Shown piece after piece: positions 27,845-36,345 of a stretch of DNA of 64,000 bases. The notes beneath the pieces are model-generated. The model searched no databases. It was given only the letters and a program-made list of their open reading frames with translations, and was not told where the DNA came from. The translations under genes and the position numbers were made by a program. Each line of letters begins with the position of its first letter. The stretch's first letter is position 1. This DNA comes from Symbiopectobacterium purcellii (GTDB lineage: Bacteria > Pseudomonadota > Gammaproteobacteria > Enterobacterales > Enterobacteriaceae). Location: assembly GCF_019797845.1 (NCBI RefSeq), contig NZ_CP081864.1, positions 3,100,001 through 3,164,000 on the forward strand, given 5' to 3'.

Positions 27845-28882
27845 TTACCGCACGGTCCGATCGGCCTGTGCCGGTAACAGCGCACTGGTAAACAACGCAT
27901 CCGTTTTCGGCGTCTCTTTCAACTCGAACGCAGCCACCACATCGCTGATAGAGTTACTCAAACGCTGGGTATCCACACTGCCCAGACCGTTCTTCTTGGT
28001 TTCCGGGGTTACCACCAACTGATCAAACGCCAGTTGCAGACGACGGGTCTCCAGCGGCAAATCGATCAGCGAATCCTGTTCCTTCACAAACTTGGCGGCG
28101 CTGACGGGATCGGCGAGGGTTTCCTGTACCGCCTTATTGAAGGCACGTAAGAAGGCTTTGATGGTGTCGGGGTGTTTTTCCAGCATCTCTTTGCTGGCGA
28201 TAATGGTGTTGCCGTAGAGATCGACACCGTATTGCGCATACGGGAAGATCGTCAGGTCATCCGCTTTCGCACCGCGCGCTTCAAGATTCAGCAAGTTGGT
28301 AAAATAGAAGCCGGAAATGGCATCGACGTTTTTACGCACCAACAGGTTGGCGGTAACGGTGGGGTCAGCCGATTGCCAGGTAACGGCATCTTTGCTCAAC
28401 CCCACTTTCTTCGCAAAAGCCGGCCAGGCTTTGCGTGCAGCGTCGAAGACCGGAGCCGCAATGGTTTTCCCTTTCAGGTCTGCTGGCGTTTTTACCCCGG
28501 TGCTTTTCAGCAAAAATACCGCGGCAGGCGTAGCGTTATACAGCATATAAACACCCTTAATACCGGTGCCTGGATGCTGGGATTCCTGTTCAATCAAGGC
28601 ATTGAAATCGGCAAAGGCCATATCATAGGCACCGGTCGCCACGCGGGTCACTGCGCCCGCAGAGCCGTTACCGGAGTCAATCTGTACATCCAGCCCTTCC
28701 TGGGCAAAATAGCCTTTGGCCTTGGCCATTAAAAACGGAGCGGAAGGCCCTTCAAAACGCCAGTCGAGCGAGAATTTTACTTTGACAGGATCTGCCGCAT
28801 AGGCGGATGACGCCAGAACAGATAAAGACAGTAGCGCCGTACAACCCAATTTGTGCAGTGTTGCGAATCTGGATGTCAACAT
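27845..28882 (-). CDS. ABC transporter substrate-binding protein (NMT1/SsuA type)
   Basis: Periplasmic receptor of the importer. The ATG at 28882 has AGGA upstream; an alternative TTG lies 15 nt earlier. The 345-residue product has a signal peptide (CTALLSLSVLASSAYA-AD) and the NMT1/THI5-like fold start: VKFSLDWRFEGPSAPFLMAK, AKGYFAQEGLDVQID, ATGAYDMAFADFNALI. Related proteins bind aliphatic sulfonates, taurine, nitrate, formylaminopyrimidine or hydantoins. It lies 35 nt upstream of the ATPase gene and 40 nt downstream of the RpiR gene, so regulator, receptor and importer are one unit. Confidence 0.88.
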   Translation of the reverse strand: MLTSRFATLHKLGCTALLSLSVLASSAYAADPVKVKFSLDWRFEGPSAPFLMAKAKGYFAQEGLDVQIDSGNGSAGAVTRVATGAYDMAFADFNALIEQESQHPGTGIKGVYMLYNATPAAVFLLKSTGVKTPADLKGKTIAAPVFDAARKAWPAFAKKVGLSKDAVTWQSADPTVTANLLVRKNVDAISGFYFTNLLNLEARGAKADDLTIFPYAQYGVDLYGNTIIASKEMLEKHPDTIKAFLRAFNKAVQETLADPVSAAKFVKEQDSLIDLPLETRRLQLAFDQLVVTPETKKNGLGSVDTQRLSNSISDVVAAFELKETPKTDALFTSALLPAQADRTVR

Positions 28883-28922
28883 CACGAATGTCCTCAATAG
28901 TGAAAGTCAGTGTTTACCCGAA

Positions 28923-29855
28923 TTAACTCTGGTTTTTGTCGTCCGCCGATGAGAGCGGAGCACGTTGATACAGGTCGCCAATCTGCTGATGAATATCTTC
29001 CATGCGTTGCATGCGTTGGCTTGCTTTCTCGGAACAGCAGGTCGCCAACTCATTGCCAATAAAATTGACCATGCTGATGGCGGCGGTGTAGGAATCGAAA
29101 ATATCGCTGTGTTTTGCGGCGCACGGAATAGCCACATCGGCCAGCGCACAAACATCAGACACAGGGGTATTACTGAGTACCACAATGCGGGTGCCATAGT
29201 TTTTGGCCACTCGCACCAGGTGTAACAGCAGTTCGATCTGGCGGGGAAAATCCACCACGAACAGCACATCGGTCTCGCGAATGTCTGCCAGCACGTCGGC
29301 AAATTTCGCTGCCGGATCATTGACCAGTTGCACATCACTCAACACATGGGAGAACAGCGACTGGGCGTAGAACGCAGGGGCATAGCTATTGCGGAACCCT
29401 AACACCCAAACGCGCCGCGCATCACGCATCAGTTGCACCGCGCGCTCCAACTCTTCGGGCATGCTGTCGCGCTGCATGCCCGCCAGATTTTCGCGTTCCC
29501 GTTCAATATGCCTATCGAGACGTTCACGTACCGTGGTTGGGTGGGTCGTACGCTGTGCCAAATTGGTGAGCGGTGAATAGCCCATGGGCTCAATACCGCG
29601 ACATTTCACGCGAAACTGATTGAAATCCTGAAAACCGAGGCGACGAAACACCCGCGCCGCCGTCGATTTTGAGACGCCTGCCAGTCGTGCTAATTCCGTT
29701 GCGCTGTAGCTTGCCAATTGATGTTGATGATCCAGAATGACATCGACCAGCTTCTTCTCTGCCGGAGACAACGCGCCATAGATCAGGCGGATGGCGGTGT
29801 GAAGCTCAGCCAGTACGTTGGTGTGTTCTTCTGGTGCAGTTAGCGCGTTATTCAT
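28923..29855 (-). CDS. RpiR/MurR-family transcriptional regulator
   Basis: Regulator with an N-terminal RpiR helix-turn-helix (about residues 15-90: YSATELARLAGVSKSTAARV, then FRRLGFQDFNQFR) and a C-terminal SIS domain (about 130-260: VWVLGFRNSYAPAFYAQSL, VVLSNTPVSDVCALADVAI). The 310-residue length is usual. The ATG at 29855 has GAGG 7 nt upstream; the longer reading to 29915 lacks a ribosome site. It heads the ten-gene minus-strand operon and likely controls it. A 7-bp inverted repeat, TGGCACA to TGTGCCA, 55-101 nt upstream is a possible operator. SIS domains sense sugar phosphates in many members, but here the signal may be a ureide or amino acid derivative. Confidence 0.9.
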   Translation of the reverse strand: MNNALTAPEEHTNVLAELHTAIRLIYGALSPAEKKLVDVILDHQHQLASYSATELARLAGVSKSTAARVFRRLGFQDFNQFRVKCRGIEPMGYSPLTNLAQRTTHPTTVRERLDRHIERERENLAGMQRDSMPEELERAVQLMRDARRVWVLGFRNSYAPAFYAQSLFSHVLSDVQLVNDPAAKFADVLADIRETDVLFVVDFPRQIELLLHLVRVAKNYGTRIVVLSNTPVSDVCALADVAIPCAAKHSDIFDSYTAAISMVNFIGNELATCCSEKASQRMQRMEDIHQQIGDLYQRAPLSSADDKNQS

Positions 29856-29909
29856 CCTGACCTCAGTCTGTGTGGTACGTACGTTTCGGGGTGTGCGATG
29901 AGACATGCC

Positions 29910-29956
29910 TGGCACATCTGTTTTATGAAATCACACACAAAGAAACGCCTGTGCCA
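29910..29956. promoter_or_regulatory. Spaced inverted repeat upstream of the RpiR gene
   Basis: TGGCACA at 29910-29916 and its complement TGTGCCA at 29950-29956 have centres 40 bp apart, close to four helical turns. Position fits an operator or activator pair for the operon that starts at 29855. No protein is known for it. Confidence 0.3.
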
Positions 29957-30065
29957 AACACTAAGCAAGGGGCGCGCCAAAACCATACAAAGAAAGAGGA
30001 TTTTTTTTAATTAATAATAAACAATGGGTTACATTTAAAGCCAAGAAATGAAGGAGGGTGAAAAA

Positions 30066-30137
30066 ATGCAGAGAAGCAAGGTGCAACGTTATTGTCGTGC
30101 ACCTTTTTTGTTCATTGCACCAAAAGTGAGCCAAATA
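30066..30137 (+). other. Possible short peptide ORF with strong ribosome site
   Basis: ATG at 30066 is preceded by GGAGGGTGAAAAA, an excellent ribosome site. The frame runs about 24 codons (MQRSKVQRYCRAPFLFIAPK and so on) before an early stop. A terminator-like hairpin lies inside it. It could be a leader peptide or the start of a lost gene. I do not recognise the peptide. Confidence 0.2.
30078..30109 (+). terminator. Terminator-like hairpin with T-run
   Basis: AAGGTGCA (30078-30085) pairs exactly with TGCACCTT (30098-30105) and is followed by TTTT. It lies in the gap between the RpiR promoter region and the AT-rich island. No plus-strand gene is seen upstream that it would obviously serve. 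Confidence 0.5.
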
Positions 30138-30282
30138 TCATCAACGCGGGGATGAAGTTCATTCTACTGTATTGGCTCCGATTCACTGACGCACATAATG
30201 ATATCCCTAATAAGACAGGTGCAGGTCAGGGCAAAATCCTTGATGGTCATACCGTCGCAAGGATTTTCAAATCAGAAGTAAA

Positions 30283-31134
30283 TCAACCCAACGTTGCAAG
30301 GTCATTGATAACCACAGTAATAGTATCCGGGTTGTTAATTAATATTAGCGCACGAAGATAATCATCGTATTGAAATAAAAGGCCAAGCGTCTCTGGTTGG
30401 AGCAGTGAATTTAGTTCAAAAGTCTGGTAGACAGGATTGCTCATAAAATAGAGTGTGCACATATTAATAAACGCATCATTGACGCCCCGCCCTCGTCGGA
30501 GCGCTATTTCAGTACGTATAAGGGTATTTTCAATCGTGTCATACTCCCCTTCATCAATCGAGTTATGATAAAAATAATCCTCAGGGGTGCCGAGTGCATG
30601 GACAGATTCATGACACATAATGTTAGACAAATTTTTTATTTTCTTTTGAATCTCTCTATTCCTTTCCCATGTAGGCATGGTGCTGCGACTGTTCAATGTG
30701 AGAGAGTCTGTTTTTATATATATTCTATCTAGTGGATCGTGAATGTATGAAAATCCAACGACACTGTCTTTTTTGCTTGCGTCTTTACTATCTAAAGAGA
30801 TGCTTTTTCCCTTTTCATTCATGACTAAAATGATATTAGATTTATCATTCGTATCAAAAACGGCCTCCATCCGCTTCAATTTACTCAACAATGTACTAAT
30901 AAATAAATTACGCGCACCATAACAAGTGATTCTCAACTTAGATAAAACATAATTATCAATAGACACATTTCTATCTTTAATCAAAGAATAAACAATACCG
31001 ATAATCCCTTTAGTTCTTGCAAATGCATCATTGAAAACGTCCATAATATAAGGATGCTGTGAATTTTCTTCTAGCGAAGCCATGCTTTTAAAAACATAAT
31101 CATTGGGATCGTTAAGATAATCATTTTTATGCAT
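30283..31134 (-). CDS. Toxin-like protein fragment 4 with HExxH motif
   Basis: Unrecognised 283-residue reading frame, the C-terminal part of a decayed large gene. It contains NIMCHESVHALGTPEDYFYH; HESVH at residues 175-179 is a zinc-metalloprotease HExxH motif, with downstream histidine and acidic residues (DEGEYD) that could complete a site. It is in the same frame as fragment 3, separated by one TAA stop and 16 codons. Base composition is far more AT-rich than the flanking operons, a sign of horizontal origin. A protease toxin or effector domain is a reasonable guess, but no family could be named. Confidence 0.6.
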   Translation of the reverse strand: MHKNDYLNDPNDYVFKSMASLEENSQHPYIMDVFNDAFARTKGIIGIVYSLIKDRNVSIDNYVLSKLRITCYGARNLFISTLLSKLKRMEAVFDTNDKSNIILVMNEKGKSISLDSKDASKKDSVVGFSYIHDPLDRIYIKTDSLTLNSRSTMPTWERNREIQKKIKNLSNIMCHESVHALGTPEDYFYHNSIDEGEYDTIENTLIRTEIALRRGRGVNDAFINMCTLYFMSNPVYQTFELNSLLQPETLGLLFQYDDYLRALILINNPDTITVVINDLATLG

Positions 31135-31182
31135 TTCAATATAATTGTCGCTATGTTTTATTGAAGTGACAATTTTTTTCCA

Positions 31183-32019
31183 TTAAGAGAAAAAAAATAA
31201 CTCCACTGTTATATAATCGGTGTTTTTATTCACCTTTTTCTGAATGTCTTCTAAATCTTTATAATCAGCATTTATAGGTCTGCGTGATACCTGACTTTCA
31301 CTCCATTTCAAAAGTGCTTTATTTTTCTCAGCATTTAGATTAAATACCATATTCATTGCTTCTAATGGAGTTGTGACAATGGCTTGTTTGGTATCAAAAT
31401 CTTTAACAATACTGACGTCAGTAACTAATACATTGTTATTTATGCTGTTGTCTTCATTTTTTCCATAGATTTTAAAAAAAACAGGAATCATATCGTCATT
31501 ATTTTTCTCCTCCATGACATGAAAAGCGCCTCCATCTTGCGATAAATAATAAATCCTTTCTGGAGAATGTTTATCTTTATAAAAACCATTAGTATCCTCA
31601 TAAGGCTCAAGATGCTCACTAAGATTATCGAAATCAATACTGTGTTCAGAGTTTCGTCTAAGAAGTGTAGTAATATCTTTTGACTCGTAAAAACGGGCAG
31701 AACATAACGAAAACAACTGTCGTTTTGTTATACAATGAGAACTCCGTTCTTTAAAGGTTTCTGCTCGATAGTTATCATTATTTCCTCCAGACATATAGTA
31801 ATAAATATTGCTTCTGCTATTTTTATACACACTTACTGTGTTTTTGTCACCTAATAAAAAAGTATCATCATTATTACTGATTATCTTTATAAGATTATTA
31901 TCAAAAACAATGTAATCAACCCCATCAATAGAGGTAGCGCCATAAATCTTAGAAGACTTTACAACATGCTTACTTTTAAATTCATCCTCATTGATTAAAG
32001 CCGCATCCTCTGAAAGCAA
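31183..32019 (-). CDS. Toxin-like protein fragment 3
   Basis: Unrecognised 278-residue frame. Its only in-frame start is a TTG without ribosome site, which fits an internal piece rather than a gene. One extra A in the A7 run at 32034-32040 would join it to fragment 2 (VVKK then IIENDLLSEDAALINEDEF). It has short beta-strand-like units such as DYIVFDNNLIKIISNNDDTF, resembling those in fragment 2. It ends at a TAA flanked by a T8 and an A7 run, so two miscounted runs could also explain that stop. Confidence 0.5.
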   Translation of the reverse strand: MLSEDAALINEDEFKSKHVVKSSKIYGATSIDGVDYIVFDNNLIKIISNNDDTFLLGDKNTVSVYKNSRSNIYYYMSGGNNDNYRAETFKERSSHCITKRQLFSLCSARFYESKDITTLLRRNSEHSIDFDNLSEHLEPYEDTNGFYKDKHSPERIYYLSQDGGAFHVMEEKNNDDMIPVFFKIYGKNEDNSINNNVLVTDVSIVKDFDTKQAIVTTPLEAMNMVFNLNAEKNKALLKWSESQVSRRPINADYKDLEDIQKKVNKNTDYITVELFFFS

Positions 32020-33356
32020 ATCATTTTCAATAATTTTTTTACAACTGAACTATCAAGGTAAGATTTTTCATCTTCATTAACACTAGAAAATACACTCACT
32101 TCTTTTTTGTAGCTATTATATATATCACCAAAAATATCATAGCCACACCGATACTTATCATCATTAAACTCTACAGGAAGAATATCACACTCCCCCTCGA
32201 TATAACGTGATGAATGAACGCCCCCCTTTAAATGATAATAACCATCATTAATTTTTATGTATTGCTCTCCATTTTTATCAAACTGAACTTTGGTTGAAAA
32301 ACGTATGGGTTCAACATCGAAATGACTGACACCTTTACTGATTAACCTTGACTTAACTGCTTCATCGGCATTGATAAAATCAATAATCTCATAACTTACA
32401 TGAGGCGTGTTTTTACTTTCAAAAAACCACGCCCCACCGATATTAATCAATGGTCTATAAACATTATCACAAAATGCAACATAACGATAAACATTATCCC
32501 TAACATACATTTCAGACACATCATAAAGCTGGCCTTCAACAAGCACCTTCATTATATTATTATTTTTTATAAAAGTACCATCTGCATATAATTCCGGAGA
32601 GCTATTGTTAATAATAACCACATCGGATCCACTTAATTTATACCCATGATTTTTTTCTAAAGCATTCTGCCACTCAAATGTATAACTTTCATCACGACTA
32701 ATATACCAATAATTTTTTGAATCATAATACAAGGCTTTCTGACTTTCTTCATCAACAAAATTATTGTATCCCGTATCAATAAAAACAGTTTTTATTGGGT
32801 TCTCAGTATGAATCGTTAATTTATTATTTTGGTATTTCAAACCTTTAATCATTGTCATGATTTCTTCATTCGCACTCGCTGAATCCATGTCTTTAATTTG
32901 TTTGGTTGACAGGGATGAGACAATGTCTTTTGTTAAGTTTAAGATATATCCATTGATTTCGCTAACAGAATCCAAAGACAACTCTTTATCTTCAATAGAG
33001 TCGGCTAACATGCTAATAACAGATGCAGCAATCAATGAAACTAAACGCCCGCGGTTATAATGGGTATCCCATGACATAAGATTATCTAAACACCTCGTCA
33101 CTGTTTCTATAACGCCTTGCATCTCAGGAGAAATAGGAGCAGGACATCCATTATTCTCTATACTATATTGATAAACAATCCGGGTTTCTTTGATAAGGCT
33201 AAGCAACGGTGATTTAATCGTTTCAGATATCGTTCTTAATACATCGATCAATGTTAAATTCTCTCTTTCCATCTGGCATGAGACAAGATTTACGACTTTA
33301 ACATCATCTTTTTCAGACTCAGGCGTTGTGGTCTCCATATTCTTTGTTTCAAGCAC
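31995..33356 (-). CDS. Toxin-like protein fragment 2
   Basis: Unrecognised 453-residue frame starting at a GTG without ribosome site. One extra A in the A5 run at 33391-33395 joins it to fragment 1 (ALGK then NDIYFYSALRSTVLETKN). It begins helical and polar, then from about residue 190 carries repeated strand-rich units around tyrosines (KNYWYISRDE, VYRYVAFCDNVYRPLINIGG, QYIKINDGYYHLKGG). Such units occur in large bacterial toxins and effectors with dermonecrotic-type domains; that comparison is from memory of pattern only. No signal peptide is seen. Confidence 0.5.
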   Translation of the reverse strand: MLETKNMETTTPESEKDDVKVVNLVSCQMERENLTLIDVLRTISETIKSPLLSLIKETRIVYQYSIENNGCPAPISPEMQGVIETVTRCLDNLMSWDTHYNRGRLVSLIAASVISMLADSIEDKELSLDSVSEINGYILNLTKDIVSSLSTKQIKDMDSASANEEIMTMIKGLKYQNNKLTIHTENPIKTVFIDTGYNNFVDEESQKALYYDSKNYWYISRDESYTFEWQNALEKNHGYKLSGSDVVIINNSSPELYADGTFIKNNNIMKVLVEGQLYDVSEMYVRDNVYRYVAFCDNVYRPLINIGGAWFFESKNTPHVSYEIIDFINADEAVKSRLISKGVSHFDVEPIRFSTKVQFDKNGEQYIKINDGYYHLKGGVHSSRYIEGECDILPVEFNDDKYRCGYDIFGDIYNSYKKEVSVFSSVNEDEKSYLDSSVVKKLLKMICFQRMRL

Positions 33357-33364
33357 TGTGCTTC

Positions 33365-34444
33365 TTAATGCAGAGTAAAAATAAATATCATTTTTCCCAA
33401 TGCCTTAGCATCAATAATATTCTCATGAAAATACATAGAATTATTATATGATTCGTTCTCTTTATTGGCGTAAATATCCCTTATCATTAACATAACACTT
33501 TGTTTATATCTTTTATCTATTATGCCTAAATCCGACGCTTTCATCTCATCCAAAATTGAAAGTAATGATTCAGTAAAAGCAACGCCATAAATAAAAGAGA
33601 ACTTACTTAAATTATTAATTTTATTCTCATGGAGATATTGTAACATTAAACTAACACAGGCTAAAATCAGCTTTACATCTTTTTCTATTCCTTCATTGAT
33701 ATTTTTTATATCAATAAAATCTTTAGCTTTATGATAGACCCCCTTAAATTCCTCTCTGATCCTCCAATCAATATCGTTGTTGTTTATAATATTACTTATT
33801 ATCTCTGATGCATTAACATGATGTTCATAGGGTAAAGGTATTGATCTTACATTTCTTTTATGATCTATAAACAATACTGATTGATATAGCTCATTGATAT
33901 TCTGCAATGATAAATTGTCAATAACCACAATCTCTTTCAAATATTCATGCTGTGATAAATTCATGCCATCACACAATATATTATTAAAAGATCCATCATT
34001 TTTATATAGCTTAAGTGGCAGTGTATTTCTGGCATTTTCTAAATTGTCAATCGGGAATTCATTTAATAAATCAAGGCTTTTATCAATTGATAAACAGAGT
34101 TGGTTATTTTTATGATAACCGCTTCCCCCTATTTTCCATAACGATACAATACTTGTCACTGAAGCAATGAGTCCCAGCATTCTTCTAAACATTCTATGTC
34201 GTGATACTTTTCCTGCTTCGGTGTCATTATTATATCTTCCTGAATGAGAAGTGCTACGTGATGCTTCATTATTATGTTCTTTCGAGAAAATATGCGTATT
34301 GCACTCATTAAAATCTTGCTCATTATTGATGGTTGTTATCTCATTGAGCAAAGCAACATTATCTTTTTTTCGGGTATGATTTAACGTATCATCGTGCAAG
34401 AAATTATCATGACATTGGTATTCAAAATCAGATGTTATCGGCAT
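33365..34444 (-). CDS. Toxin-like protein fragment 1 (N-terminus)
   Basis: Unrecognised 359-residue frame. This is the only fragment with a proper start: ATG at 34444 with GAGG 7 nt upstream. It therefore looks like the true N-terminus of the decayed gene. Residues 1-85 are polar and disordered-looking with many Asn, His and Asp. Residues 89-103 (MLGLIASVTSIVSLW) form one hydrophobic segment, and the rest is helical. There is no classical signal peptide, which would fit a protein exported by a type III or similar system, or one released by lysis. Its last codons lead into fragment 2 by a one-base shift. Confidence 0.5.
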   Translation of the reverse strand: MPITSDFEYQCHDNFLHDDTLNHTRKKDNVALLNEITTINNEQDFNECNTHIFSKEHNNEASRSTSHSGRYNNDTEAGKVSRHRMFRRMLGLIASVTSIVSLWKIGGSGYHKNNQLCLSIDKSLDLLNEFPIDNLENARNTLPLKLYKNDGSFNNILCDGMNLSQHEYLKEIVVIDNLSLQNINELYQSVLFIDHKRNVRSIPLPYEHHVNASEIISNIINNNDIDWRIREEFKGVYHKAKDFIDIKNINEGIEKDVKLILACVSLMLQYLHENKINNLSKFSFIYGVAFTESLLSILDEMKASDLGIIDKRYKQSVMLMIRDIYANKENESYNNSMYFHENIIDAKALGKMIFIFTLH

Positions 34445-34889
34445 TTATAACCTCAGCAGTATTTATTTAAAAAGGTATCCTGTAAATACGGCATAGCACT
34501 ACCACAAATATATTAAATGGGTTATGCAATAGCACATGTAATGATATATTAAGATTGTTTATCAAAACTAAAATTAAAAATAATAACCATCAAGAAAAAC
34601 CGCAGGCACTCGAAATAAATATTGATGACAATTCTTTATTAAATGGCTATGAATACCTGATAATCATATGCCACATTTATCATGCATCCCTTATAGTCAC
34701 CATCGAATGATGGCACATTTTATTGTATGCGCACGACAGAAATTAACGAATCCGATAATACGAAAAAATAACCATTAACTATATCACTTTACGATTATAC
34801 ATACTCATTATGCCTTCAGGGAAATTAAAGCAAAACGCATTATGTTAATACTCATACTCAATTACAGAGAATATAATAAGTTAATATAT

Positions 34890-35126
34890 TTATAGAAGTT
34901 TACTATATTTAGTCACCTCTGCGATTATAGCCACAAAAGGACGATTTAGATTATTCATTGCTCGTACACAAGAAATAAAAACGCCCCCAGGTAACGCTTT
35001 TCGCCTGACATCAGGGAGCAATTCGCCCCGCACGGCACCCTGAGGCAAGCTGTCGCCAGGAGGCAGTTCACTTCTGGCTAGCGCAACAGCATTCACGATA
35101 GCCCCCGCAATCAACGCTTGCTCCAA
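34890..35126 (-). CDS. Hypothetical short ORF, possible gene remnant
   Basis: A 78-residue frame (for example ALIAGAIVNAVALARSELPP) with codon use closer to the core genome than to the AT-rich island beside it. The only start in the frame is TTG, without a clear ribosome site, and the frame is open for about 20 further codons upstream of it. It may be the 3' end of a lost gene at the island border. Product not recognised. Confidence 0.25.
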   Translation of the reverse strand: MEQALIAGAIVNAVALARSELPPGDSLPQGAVRGELLPDVRRKALPGGVFISCVRAMNNLNRPFVAIIAEVTKYSKLL

Positions 35127-35340
35127 TGCATCACCCGTCTCCCGGTAGTCATTCCACTTTAGCCCGCGCCAATGTCCGGCACTTCATGTATAATGCATTG
35201 TTTTATAAGCATTTAGCTCAAAAAGCAGTGTCAATACCGCAAAGCCGCAGAAAGATCTACCCGCAGCCAATCATCCTAATGACACGCTGGGTACCAGATT
35301 ATGTTGATAAATTTCGCTTTCCAAAAACCAGGTTTACGCG

Positions 35341-35360
35341 CACTGTATATAAAAACAGTA
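35341..35360. promoter_or_regulatory. LexA (SOS) box
   Basis: CACTGTATATAAAAACAGTA has the required CTG-N10-CAG core with the AT-rich centre and matches the 20-bp E. coli consensus at nearly all positions. It is 18 nt upstream of the dinI-like start, so that gene should be SOS-induced. Confidence 0.88.
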
Positions 35361-35378
35361 AACTCAAGGATAGCTTTC

Positions 35379-35618
35379 ATGTTTGTTGAACTTGTTTATG
35401 ACAAACGTAACGTTGCCGGACTGAACAACGCCCACCATCTTATCGAAAAAGAGCTGACAAAACGGGTACATCGCTCATTCCCTGATGCTGAAGTGAGGGC
35501 TAAAGCCATGCAGGCGAACGCGATAAATTCGGATGCCAGTAAATCGGATAAAGCGGTCATCAATCGCATAATAGAAGAGATGTTTAATGATGCAGATGAA
35601 TGGCTGGTTAACGAATGA
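35379..35618 (+). CDS. DinI-family SOS protein
   Basis: Small protein that modulates RecA filaments and so tunes LexA and UmuD cleavage. The 79-residue product (DinI is 81) has the family pattern: an N-terminal strand (MFVELVYDKRNV), a helix ending RVHRSFPDAEVRAKAMQANA, and an acidic C-terminal helix (INRIIEEMFNDADEWLVNE) like that through which DinI binds RecA. The ATG at 35379 has AGGA upstream and directly follows the LexA box. Often such copies come with phages or islands. It sits at the edge of the AT-rich island here and differs from chromosomal DinI in its N-terminal sequence. Confidence 0.85.
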   Translation: MFVELVYDKRNVAGLNNAHHLIEKELTKRVHRSFPDAEVRAKAMQANAINSDASKSDKAVINRIIEEMFNDADEWLVNE

Positions 35619-35744
35619 TGCGCGACGTAAAGATTTTAAATCTCCCTTGACGATGTGGTGTTATTTCCGGTAACTCTCAATGTTTGTTTATGTTACGGCA
35701 TTCTTAATGCCAACACGCTATAGCATTCAATGGGATATGCCACG

Positions 35745-36293
35745 ATGACTCGATTCTCCAGATTACAGATCCACCTGCATTGGGTAACGCTGCTGCTGAT
35801 TGCACTGGTGTATGCGGCGATGGAATTGCGTGGCTGGTTTCCACGCTCCTCCTTTGCCTTTTCAGCGATGAGAACGCTGCATTACAACGCAGGGGTTGCC
35901 GTTTGGGTATTGATGTTTATCCGTATCGGGCTCAAACACAAATACAAAACCCCCGCGATCGTGCCCACGCCGCCGCGCTGGCAGCATCACCTCGCCACGC
36001 TGACACACATCGTGCTTTATGTCACTTTCCTGGCATTGCCGCTGCTGGGTATTGCCATGATGGCGTATGGCGACAACGAATGGTCGCTCATGGGCTTGAC
36101 GGTCTCCCCTTTCGTAACACCCGATGACGATACGCAGTTCCTGCTGAAAGACATTCACGAAACGCTCGCCAATCTGGGCTATGTACTGATTGCCCTGCAT
36201 GCTGGCGCTGCACTGTTTCATCATTATATTCAGCGGGATAATACGCTGCTGCGCATGATGCCGGGCAAATCCGACACCTCGCAAACGCACTAA
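35745..36293 (+). CDS. Cytochrome b561 family protein
   Basis: Four-helix inner-membrane di-haem b protein that moves electrons, for example between quinone and superoxide in CybB relatives. The 182-residue product starts MTRFSRLQIHLHWVTLLLIA; haem-ligand histidines are visible in LQIHLHW (segment 1), RTLHYNAGVAVW (segment 2), and in KDIHETLANLGY and ALHAGAALFHHY in the last segments. I prefer the ATG at 35745; one five codons earlier is possible but lacks a ribosome site. It stands alone and ends at a bidirectional terminator shared with the MFS gene. Confidence 0.88.
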   Translation: MTRFSRLQIHLHWVTLLLIALVYAAMELRGWFPRSSFAFSAMRTLHYNAGVAVWVLMFIRIGLKHKYKTPAIVPTPPRWQHHLATLTHIVLYVTFLALPLLGIAMMAYGDNEWSLMGLTVSPFVTPDDDTQFLLKDIHETLANLGYVLIALHAGAALFHHYIQRDNTLLRMMPGKSDTSQTH

Positions 36294-36298
36294 ACGCA

Positions 36299-36324
36299 AA
36301 GGCCAGAGCATATGCTCTGGCCTT
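36299..36324. terminator. Bidirectional terminator between cytochrome b561 and MFS genes
   Basis: A perfect 26-bp palindrome with 12-bp arms (AAGGCCAGAGCA and its complement) around TA, placed between convergent genes. It can end both transcripts, although the T-runs are short. Confidence 0.7.
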
Positions 36325-36345
36325 AAATTCGCATCTGGGGAATCG

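Larger units (their letters stand above)
34445..35378. other. AT-rich upstream region and gene remnant area
   Basis: 34445-34880 is very AT-rich with no convincing reading frame and probably holds the promoter of the toxin-like gene. From about 34890 composition becomes normal. Only the weak minus-strand frame at 34890-35126 and the LexA box for the dinI-like gene were seen in the rest. Confidence 0.5.

Noticed and set aside
30092..30361. Plus-strand frame of 89 codons before the toxin-like gene
   Set aside because: It overlaps the 3' end of the toxin-like gene and a terminator hairpin, and has no ribosome site.
35126..35389. Plus-strand frame of 87 codons before the dinI-like gene
   Set aside because: It spans the LexA box and overlaps the dinI start in another frame; composition does not look coding.
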